Shown here one piece after another: positions 1 through 5,421 of a stretch of DNA of 7,128 nucleotides. Position 1 is the first letter of the stretch. Each line of letters opens with the position of its first letter. The notes under the pieces are model-generated. The model ran no database searches. It was not told where the DNA came from and saw only the letters and a list, made by a program, of their open reading frames with translations. The stretch is taken from NCBI GenBank assembly GCA_013140935.1, contig JABFSD010000980.1, forward strand, positions 1-7,128, given 5' to 3'. The translations under genes and the position numbers were made by a program. Origin of the DNA: Acidobacteriota bacterium. GTDB lineage: Bacteria; Acidobacteriota; Blastocatellia; RBC074.

Positions 1-59
1 TCACGACGCAAGGCAATCAACCGCGCAACATTCAGTTGGTATTGCGGTATACGTTTTAA
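1..59 (+). CDS. C-terminal end of an outer-membrane beta-barrel protein (TonB-dependent receptor/Oar-like), partial
   Basis: Reading from base 3, the last 18 codons are TTQGNQPRNIQLVLRYTF followed by TAA at 57-59; the rest of the gene lies left of the window. The segment PRNIQLVLRYTF, with alternating hydrophobic residues and a terminal Phe, is the usual last strand of Gram-negative outer-membrane barrels (the BAM recognition signal). It closely resembles the end of the large Oar/TonB-receptor-like proteins with carboxypeptidase-regulatory domains that are numerous in Acidobacteriota. The protein would sit in the outer membrane; the substrate is unknown. Gene 134-1804 follows on the same strand after 74 bp. 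Only 18 residues are visible, so the family is an inference from the C-terminal pattern. Confidence 0.62.
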   Translation, partial: TTQGNQPRNIQLVLRYTF

Positions 60-73
60 GTTGGGTTACAGGG

Positions 74-118
74 TTGCAAGCTGTAGTGCGAATTACTAAT
101 CCGCGCTACAGCTTGCAA
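74..118. repeat. 45-bp near-perfect palindrome (REP/MITE-like intergenic element or strong hairpin)
   Basis: Two 22-bp arms (74-95 and 97-118) flank a single central C at 96. The outer parts are TTGCAAGCTGTAG and CTACAGCTTGCAA. Twenty of 22 positions match; of the two exceptions, one is a G-T pair and the other an A-C mismatch in the + strand transcript. The element lies exactly between the TAA at 59 and the ATG at 134. No long T run follows, so it is not a classical intrinsic terminator, although it could protect the 3' end of the upstream mRNA. Its form is typical of dispersed palindromic intergenic elements. No second copy is visible in this window. Confidence 0.8.
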
Positions 119-133
119 TGCTCAATCAAAGCA

Positions 134-1804
134 ATGAGTAAATCAGTGATGCAGCGATTTTGGTGTTTGTGCTGGTGGTTGGTTTTGCCTGCTTCGTTAA
201 TTGCACAATCGCAGCAGGCTTATGATCTGGTGATTTATGGCGGCACGGCGGCGGCGGTCACGGCTGCTATTCAAGCCAAACAGATGGGCAAGACGGTCAT
301 CATCGTTTCGCCTGACAAGCACCTCGGCGGCTTGTCGAGCGGCGGCTTGGGCTTCACCGACACCGGCAATAAAGCCGTCATTGGCGGACTCGCGCGCGAG
401 TTCTATCATCGCGTCTATCAGCACTATGACAAGTCGGAAGCGTGGCGACAGGAACGGCGCGAGCAGTTCGGCAATAAAGGGCAAGGCACGGTCGCGCTCG
501 ATGGCGAGAACCGTACGATGTGGATTTTTGAGCCGCACGTCGCCGAACAAGTCTTTGAAGATTTCGTCCGCGAATTTCAAATCCTCGTCATTCGCAACGA
601 ATGGCTTGATCGCAAGAACGGCGTCAAAAAGAACGGTGCCAACATCGTTTCTATCAGAACGCTGAGCGGCAAAACCTACACAGGCCGAATGTTTATTGAC
701 GCGACTTACGAAGGCGATCTGATGGCAACCGCAGGCGTCAGCTATCACGTAGGCCGCGAAGCGAAAGCGCAATACGACGAGCAATGGGCAGGCGTACAAA
801 CCGGCGTGCTGCATCACAAACATTACTTCGATCCGGTCAAAGAAAAGCTCAGTCCTTATTGGGTTCCCGGCGATGCGGCGAGTGGCGTCTTGCCGCGCAT
901 TTCGACCGCACCGCCGGGCGAATATGGCGCGGCTGACAACAAAGTTCAGGCTTACTGCTTTCGCATGTGTTTGACCGATCACGAAAGCAATCGCGTACCG
1001 TTTCCTAAACCCGCAGGTTATGACGCGAAGCAATACGAGTTGCTGTTGCGGGTCTTTCTGGCGGGCTGGCGCGGAACCTTTCAGAAATTCGACCGCATCC
1101 CCAATCGCAAAACCGACACCAACAATCACGGCCCGTTCAGCACCGACAACATCGGGATGAATTACGATTATCCCGACGCCTCGTATGAACGCCGCCGCGC
1201 CATCATCAAAGAACACGAGCAATATCAAAAAGGCTGGCTGTGGTTCATCGCCAACGATCCGCGCGTGCCGAAAGACGTGCAGGACGAATTTCGCAAATGG
1301 GGCTTGGCGCGCGATGAATTCAAAGATAACGGCAACTGGCCGCATCAGATTTATGTGCGCGAAGCGCGCCGCATGATCGGCGCTTATGTGATGACTGAAA
1401 ACGAATTGCTCAAGCAACGCGCTACGCCGGACTCGGTAGGAATGGGATCATACGGCATGGATTCGCACAACATTCAGCGGTACATAATCGGCGCAGGCAA
1501 AGACGCCTACGTGCAAAACGAAGGCGACATCGGCGTCTCGACGAACGGGCCTTATCAGATTGCTTACGGTTCGCTCGTACCGAAAAAAGGCCAAGCCGAC
1601 AATTTGCTCGTGCCCGTAGCGATGTCGAGTTCGCACATCGCTTACGGCAGCATTCGCATGGAGCCGGTGTTTATGATTTTGGGACAATCAGCGGCGACGG
1701 CGGCGGTGCTGGCACTGGAGGAAAAGTTAGCGGTGCAGGATGTGCCTTACGTGAAGTTGCGTGAGCGTTTGTTGCGGGATAGGCAGGTGCTTGAATTCAA
1801 GTAA
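134..1804 (+). CDS. Exported FAD-dependent oxidoreductase (FAD_oxidored family)
   Basis: The protein has 556 residues from ATG 134. Residues 1 to about 25 form a signal peptide (RFWCLCWWLVLPASLIAQS). A Rossmann-type FAD-binding strand and glycine loop follow (DLVIYGGTAAAV, about 31-42), then LGGLSSGGLGFTD (64-76), a hallmark of the FAD_oxidored family (PF12831). The C-terminal part carries the other conserved block, from YGSLVPKKG (about 478) through SSSHIAYGSIRMEP (498-511) to LGQSAATAA. The reaction and substrate of this family are mostly unknown; homologues are often labelled simply FAD-dependent oxidoreductase. It probably acts in the periplasm. The frame stays open upstream with a possible TTG at 74, but that extension is encoded by the 45-bp palindrome, so ATG 134 is preferred; ATG 149 also leaves an intact signal peptide. 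Shine-Dalgarno matches are weak for both. The preceding barrel gene may be co-transcribed. Confidence 0.9.
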   Translation: MSKSVMQRFWCLCWWLVLPASLIAQSQQAYDLVIYGGTAAAVTAAIQAKQMGKTVIIVSPDKHLGGLSSGGLGFTDTGNKAVIGGLAREFYHRVYQHYDKSEAWRQERREQFGNKGQGTVALDGENRTMWIFEPHVAEQVFEDFVREFQILVIRNEWLDRKNGVKKNGANIVSIRTLSGKTYTGRMFIDATYEGDLMATAGVSYHVGREAKAQYDEQWAGVQTGVLHHKHYFDPVKEKLSPYWVPGDAASGVLPRISTAPPGEYGAADNKVQAYCFRMCLTDHESNRVPFPKPAGYDAKQYELLLRVFLAGWRGTFQKFDRIPNRKTDTNNHGPFSTDNIGMNYDYPDASYERRRAIIKEHEQYQKGWLWFIANDPRVPKDVQDEFRKWGLARDEFKDNGNWPHQIYVREARRMIGAYVMTENELLKQRATPDSVGMGSYGMDSHNIQRYIIGAGKDAYVQNEGDIGVSTNGPYQIAYGSLVPKKGQADNLLVPVAMSSSHIAYGSIRMEPVFMILGQSAATAAVLALEEKLAVQDVPYVKLRERLLRDRQVLEFK

Positions 1805-1818
1805 TCGAAAATGAAATG

Positions 1819-1904
1819 CCCCAAAGGAAGCCACACTATTGCCCACGGCGACCGGTGGGCCGACCTCGTGCGCAACGTAATGCGTGCAACTCCCTTTGGG
1901 GTTG
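1819..1904 (+). other. Nested inverted repeats, possible structured RNA or dispersed repeat
   Basis: An outer 9-bp stem pairs CCCCAAAGG (1819-1827) with CCTTTGGGG (1893-1901). Inside it are a 6-bp stem, GCCCAC (1841-1846) with GTGGGC (1855-1860), and a weaker 5-bp stem (1869-1873 with 1884-1888, one G-T pair). An alternative hairpin, CAACTCC/GGGGTTG (1887-1904), competes with the outer stem. The block starts 14 bp after the oxidoreductase stop, so it could be a 3' UTR structure. I do not recognise a known RNA family. It may equally be a genomic repeat. Confidence 0.35.
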
Positions 1905-2364
1905 ACGGGGGGGAAACTGGTGAGAAATCTGTAGGCGATCAGCCACTGGTGATAGCCGTGGGAGTCAAAACATCCACACCCGTCCGTCACCGCTTGCATA
2001 CCCAACGATGCGACTGTTAGCAGCCAATCGCAGCGCCTTGACGCAAGCATCCATCAATAACCGCAAGCCCAGCCCAGCGGCTATCACCACTAGCGAATCG
2101 CCCAAAATATAAGTTGTCGAAAAAGAAAAAGGGGGACTGGCGTTGCTTTTACGCCATTCTCAAATCACCAGCTTGCGCGAGCTAATCATTCAATCACCAA
2201 GCACCCGAATCACCTATAACCCAATCGGCTCGCTCAAGCACCGCACACCAAACACCAGACGAATCACAACCACATTGAAAGCCAACGTGTTGACCAATCC
2301 CCTGATGAAATCTCAGGATCGAAAACCTGAACAACTGTTTCTCTGTTCCCTAGTGGAGCAGGTC

Positions 2365-2396
2365 AAAAAGCATTACACCCGAATGCTGGTTTTTTT
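2365..2396. terminator. Possible bidirectional intrinsic terminator
   Basis: AGCATT (2369-2374) pairs with AATGCT (2382-2387) around a 7-base loop. On the + strand it is followed by GG and seven T (2390-2396). On the - strand it is followed directly by five T (complement of 2365-2369). It sits between the convergent genes, about 560 bp past the oxidoreductase stop and about 85 bp past the CHAT stop, so it fits the CHAT gene best. The stem is short and AT-rich, so termination would be weak. Confidence 0.45.
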
Positions 2397-2480
2397 GTAT
2401 GAGAGACGTTTTTTAATACCGCCTACCCAGACTTGTACTAAACAATGACAAAAAGTGGCGCGCCAGCACCGCCCGCCTAA

Positions 2481-4100
2481 TCACCATTCCCCTTGCAACG
2501 CAAAGCCCGCCCAATAGTAAGGATGTTGCCAACGCGGTTCGCGCGCTAGGGAAAGCTGCGCTTGCCGTAAGGCGGCGGCGGGCGCAAAGCGATCGTTATT
2601 CAGCAAGGCATCATAAAAACGCGCCATCAACTCTGACGTAGCCGCATCATTCACCGGCCACAACGATGCCAGCACGCGACGCGCACCCGCGTATAAAAAT
2701 CCTTCGGCCAGCCGGTTCGATTCACAGGCGCTGAGTACGATCAATTCCGCCGGCAACCGTAAGCGGCAAATATCCCGCAGTTCTAACAAACCCGCTTGCG
2801 GTTCGCCGCGTTCGTTCACTTGCGACAACACTAGGCCCGAACGTTCGGGATGCGCCGCGTTCAGCACGCCGTGCGTGGCGAAATGAATGATCGGATAACG
2901 CGCCAGCCGTCCGCTCAAGGCCAGTTCCCGATTGGCGTCAAAACCTAACGCGCGCAGAGTCATCAGCGGAACGAAACGATTGGTGAGGTTTTCGGCTTCA
3001 CGGCGCGCGAAAGGCAGGCGCGGCATGAGCGCCGTTTCCGTCGCGCTGCGCAGCATCCACTGCGCTTCGCTGGTTTTGCGTTGTATGTTTTCGATGCGCT
3101 CGTCGTGTCTGCCGAAGACCGGATCGGCCAGCACCGCCACGCCAGCAGGCAAGGCCGCCAAAGAACGATTCGTTTTCGGCTTCGTTTTCAGTAGGGCAAA
3201 GGCGGCAGGAATGTGCGTAATGTCAGCCGAGGTTTCCGCCGTAGCCGATAACAAACCGAACGGCACTTGTTGCAATAGACCTTCGGCGACGATCAGCCAG
3301 CGCCGTTGATGCGCGACCGGCTCTGCTTTCAAATGAGGCAACAACCAGGCGCGAAGCTGTTGTAACGACGCCTCTCGCCAAACCGTTTGTCGGTCAGCAG
3401 GCGCGAGCGCGTTCAGCACTCGCTGCACTTCCGCTTCAATCACGGCGCGGCGCGGCAAGACATAAGATTGCACGCCCGCGCGCGTAACCCGCCACAAATA
3501 GCTTTGTGTTTCGCCCAGCGCGTATTCCAGCAATTCGGTTTGATCGTCGAGCAGTTGTTCTTTTACGTCACGCAGGATGGATAGCTGAGGGTCGTTGAGC
3601 GGAATAGGTTTATCGCGGCCCGCCCAATTACTCATCGTCTTTTGCCAACGCCACCAATGGGCGCGTTCGTGAGCTTCCCAGGCGCGTTCGGGCTGATGCC
3701 GTTCCATCAACAGGGATAAATAAAATTCGTGGTAGCGCTGATATTGTTTGTGAAATTGTTCGAGATGTTGCGTTTGTTGCGTCGCGCTGGCTTGCGCAAA
3801 GCGGAAGGTTTCAGCCAAACACAGGGCACGTTCGCATTCGCTTTGCGCCACTGCCCATTGTTTTTTCTTGCGCGCAGCCTGCGCCCGCGCGAAATGCGTA
3901 ATGGCTGAGACAGATCCGTCGTCCGGTTTTAATGCCAGCGTCGGTTGTGAGGCGGCTTCCGTAGCGACGTTCAGGGCATTCGTGGCGACAGCAGGAAACA
4001 CACGCTGCTCGTCTCGACTGGGGAGCGAAACGAGCAGCATAAAAAAAACGATCACCGTGGCGGCTCTGCGCCAGTTACACCACTTCCAGCACCACACCAT
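2481..4100 (-). CDS. Membrane-anchored CHAT domain protein
   Basis: The protein has 539 residues from the ATG at 4098-4100, chosen because GGGAG lies 6 bases upstream; an earlier in-frame GTG (4155-4157) sits in an inverted repeat. The N-terminus has basic residues (NWRR) and then a hydrophobic segment, ATVIVFFMLLVSLP (about 14-27), acting as a membrane anchor or signal. One TPR-like helical hairpin follows (around 68-100). The CHAT domain begins near ELLEYALGETQSYLWRV and runs to the end. The caspase-like dyad is present: His410 in HFATHG and Cys459 in VLSACES. The C-terminal blocks FLYAGARRVLASLWPVND and HPYYWAGFALQG are typical. CHAT proteins are caspase-related peptidases; some act in bacterial defence or cell death, but most are uncharacterised. 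The segment between Cys459 and FLYAGA has 8 residues rather than about 19 and lacks the usual GEG motif, so activity is uncertain. No partner gene is obvious. Confidence 0.88.
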   Translation of the reverse strand: MVWCWKWCNWRRAATVIVFFMLLVSLPSRDEQRVFPAVATNALNVATEAASQPTLALKPDDGSVSAITHFARAQAARKKKQWAVAQSECERALCLAETFRFAQASATQQTQHLEQFHKQYQRYHEFYLSLLMERHQPERAWEAHERAHWWRWQKTMSNWAGRDKPIPLNDPQLSILRDVKEQLLDDQTELLEYALGETQSYLWRVTRAGVQSYVLPRRAVIEAEVQRVLNALAPADRQTVWREASLQQLRAWLLPHLKAEPVAHQRRWLIVAEGLLQQVPFGLLSATAETSADITHIPAAFALLKTKPKTNRSLAALPAGVAVLADPVFGRHDERIENIQRKTSEAQWMLRSATETALMPRLPFARREAENLTNRFVPLMTLRALGFDANRELALSGRLARYPIIHFATHGVLNAAHPERSGLVLSQVNERGEPQAGLLELRDICRLRLPAELIVLSACESNRLAEGFLYAGARRVLASLWPVNDAATSELMARFYDALLNNDRFAPAAALRQAQLSLAREPRWQHPYYWAGFALQGEW

Positions 4101-4106
4101 CACCGA

Positions 4107-4111
4107 CTCCC
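4107..4111 (-). promoter_or_regulatory. Ribosome binding site deciding the CHAT start
   Basis: The - strand reads GGGAG followed by 6 bases and then ATG (4098-4100). This is the clearest Shine-Dalgarno sequence in the window. It selects ATG over the in-frame GTG 19 codons upstream. Confidence 0.6.
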
Positions 4112-4158
4112 GTGGCCTGCATCCCGGCCCACACCAACACCATGCACCGCAGGCCACG
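4111..4158 (-). repeat. 10-bp inverted repeat abutting the CHAT ribosome binding site
   Basis: CGTGGCCTGC (4111-4120) and GCAGGCCACG (4149-4158) are perfect inverted copies separated by 28 bp. In the minus-strand transcript the proximal arm ends at the first G of GGGAG, so a hairpin here would sit directly against the ribosome binding site. It could modulate translation, or it could be a protein-binding site. Confidence 0.5.
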
Positions 4159-4197
4159 CCTTTTTCTCACCTTCACCGAAGCTGGCCCAGTCCACCG

Positions 4198-4231
4198 TGA
4201 GAGTGTCGCGCCACTCTCAACGATAATCGTT
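4198..4231. repeat. 8-bp stem-loop joined to a 13-bp palindrome
   Basis: TGAGAGTG (4198-4205) and CACTCTCA (4212-4219) form a perfect 8-bp stem around TCGCGC. It is followed, sharing base 4219, by the perfect palindrome AACGAT-A-ATCGTT (4219-4231). The site is about 100-130 bp upstream of the CHAT start. No T run follows on either strand, so an operator-like or RNA structural role is more plausible than termination. Confidence 0.45.
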
Positions 4232-4407
4232 TAGGGATACCGTTGTTTTGTCAGCGTTTCCCTACTTTCACCATCACCGAATCACCTTGTCCCGCGAGAA
4301 ACACCGCAGCGCCTCTGCATACACGTACCTCTACCAGCCTTTCACCAAGTTCGTGGGGGTTGCTTAATTATTAATTTTGGCAACGATGAAGGTTTTTAGC
4401 TTGTGAG

Positions 4408-4442
4408 GCTGCGATTCGCATTGCCCGCAAATCGCCTGCAGC
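4408..4442. repeat. Imperfect inverted repeat in the CHAT upstream region
   Basis: GCTGCGATT (4408-4416) pairs with AATCG (4430-4434) and GCAGC (4438-4442), leaving a 3-base bulge (CCT) and a 13-base loop. On the + strand four T follow. There is no + strand gene before it, so a terminator role is unlikely unless antisense transcription exists. Confidence 0.35.
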
Positions 4443-4593
4443 TTTTACCATAAACCTATGCTTATGTACTAGTCCAAACTGCACTCGACATCATATTTTT
4501 CCATCAATTTGTGCGAAATTACTGACAGAAACATTAAGATTAAAGCCATTGCTAGGCTCAAAGTGCCATAGCCCATATCGTATATTTTTCGAC

Positions 4594-5418
4594 TCAAGGA
4601 CGACGCCCTTCGGCCCAGGACATCGCGTACCAAATCGTAGCCGTCGCGTCCTTGCTCCATTCGCGCAAGGCTGCGAGAGCGGCATCGAATTGTGCAGCGT
4701 CGAGCAATCCGGCTTCGACCACCGTGGCGCGCGCAGTTTGAATAACGCCGATCAAATTTTCGGCGTATTGCGCGAAGCGCCAATGCCCGGCACAACTGCC
4801 GAAAAACACGAAGCTGTTACGCACCGGTTTGGCTCCGGCTTCGACCAGCAAGGCAACGAGTCTGCGTCCGATGTTCGGGTCGTTGCCCAGATACTCATAA
4901 CTTTTCTGATAAGCCTGCCACAATTGCTGAACCCCCGGCGGTTCAGGCCACAGACGCAAGAGATCGTGATCGTCGTCTTCCAACACGATGCGTCCGCCTT
5001 TGCGCACGGCACGCACCATCCCCTCAACCACCGGCAACGGCTCGCGCAGGTGCTCGAGCAAAAAGCGCGTATGCGCTACGTCGAAAGTTCCCCACTCGTC
5101 ATCTTCGAGCGGCAATTGCGCAGCGTCGCCTTGCCGAAACTGCACGAGCGAAGATCCGCCTTTCTCTATCCCTAACCGAATGCCCGCTGCGATTTGTTCG
5201 GCGCTGCGCTCGATGCCGACCACAGCGATGCCGGTGCAATTCGCCATCTCGCGCGCGAATTGCCCCAAGCCACAGCCTACGTCGAGCACGCGCTCGAGAC
5301 CGCGCAAATCCAGTTCGCGCAACGAACCCGCGTTGAGCAATTCGTTCAACAACGACAGACGCTCTTGCTCTGCGGGATGCGTGCCGTGCAGATATTCAGA
5401 AGACTTTTCGTTTTCCAT
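4594..5418 (-). CDS. Class I SAM-dependent methyltransferase
   Basis: The protein has 274 residues and looks complete. After an N-terminal helical part containing YLHGTHPAEQERL (9-21), motif I for SAM binding is VLDVGCGLG (44-52). The acidic end of strand 2 is VVGIE (E70), and GDAAQLPL (97-104) is the adenine-contacting region. FDVAHTRFLLEHL (112-124) and RKGGRIVLEDDD (139-150) complete the Rossmann-type fold of the Methyltransf_11/25 group. The substrate is unknown; small-molecule methylation is the usual role of relatives. The protein is cytosolic, with no signal peptide. The ATG lies 3 bases after the hydrolase stop (TGAgttATG) and has no clear Shine-Dalgarno sequence, which suggests translational coupling. 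The C-terminus IWYAMSWAEGRRP is typical of the family, so the frame is intact. Confidence 0.88.
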   Translation of the reverse strand: MENEKSSEYLHGTHPAEQERLSLLNELLNAGSLRELDLRGLERVLDVGCGLGQFAREMANCTGIAVVGIERSAEQIAAGIRLGIEKGGSSLVQFRQGDAAQLPLEDDEWGTFDVAHTRFLLEHLREPLPVVEGMVRAVRKGGRIVLEDDDHDLLRLWPEPPGVQQLWQAYQKSYEYLGNDPNIGRRLVALLVEAGAKPVRNSFVFFGSCAGHWRFAQYAENLIGVIQTARATVVEAGLLDAAQFDAALAALREWSKDATATIWYAMSWAEGRRP

Positions 5419-5421
5419 AAC

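Larger units (their letters stand above)
1805..2480. other. Non-coding stretch between convergent genes
   Basis: This 676-bp stretch separates the convergent oxidoreductase and CHAT genes. Short open frames exist on both strands (for example 1811-2020 +, 1727-2050 - and 2143-2448 +), but none has a recognisable domain or a convincing ribosome binding site, and their composition looks random. The left half has nested inverted repeats (1819-1901) and a run of seven G (1907-1913). The right half is poor in G on the + strand and repeats the word AATCACC at 2163, 2192 and 2208. A short hairpin, TGGCGT/ACGCCA, lies at 2138-2156. A terminator-like hairpin is at 2365-2396, and a 10-bp palindrome (TGGCGCGCCA) is at 2456-2465, just past the CHAT stop. 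Confidence 0.6.
4101..4593. other. Non-coding leader region upstream of the CHAT gene
   Basis: This 493-bp stretch lies between the methyltransferase stop and the CHAT start, both on the minus strand, so any CHAT promoter and the methyltransferase 3' end must lie here. It holds several inverted repeats (4111-4158, 4198-4219, 4219-4231, 4408-4442), a 12-bp direct repeat (CACCATCACCGA at 4095-4106 and 4269-4280) and an AT-rich patch (about 4363-4380). Short minus-strand open frames exist in different registers (about 4366-4251 and 4230-4075), but none has a recognisable domain and a clear start. I could not pick a convincing -35/-10 pair. Confidence 0.55.

Noticed and set aside
74..133. N-terminal extension of the oxidoreductase from TTG at 74
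   Set aside because: The extension is encoded mainly by the 45-bp palindrome and would precede a normal signal peptide; ATG 134 fits better.
197..1417. 406-residue open frame on the minus strand inside the oxidoreductase gene
   Set aside because: It is a shadow of a GC-rich coding gene: no domain recognised, and the + strand frame carries clear FAD_oxidored motifs.
1811..2020. 69-residue + strand open frame after the oxidoreductase
   Set aside because: It coincides with the inverted-repeat block, shows no protein motif and has no convincing ribosome binding site.
2143..2448. 101-residue + strand open frame
   Set aside because: It starts with TTG inside a hairpin, has low-complexity composition, and runs through the terminator-like hairpin at 2365-2396.
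2712..2723. GGTTCGATTC-like word resembling a tRNA T-loop
   Set aside because: It lies inside the CHAT coding sequence next to the catalytic Cys codon, with no acceptor or anticodon stem around it.
4101..4157. Longer CHAT protein starting at GTG 4155-4157
   Set aside because: The added 19 residues are Cys/Gly-rich, start in an inverted repeat and lack a ribosome binding site, while ATG 4098-4100 has GGGAG at 6 bases.
4543..4558. AGCC/GGCT hairpin as a methyltransferase terminator
   Set aside because: Only 4 bp of stem and an interrupted T run; too weak to call.
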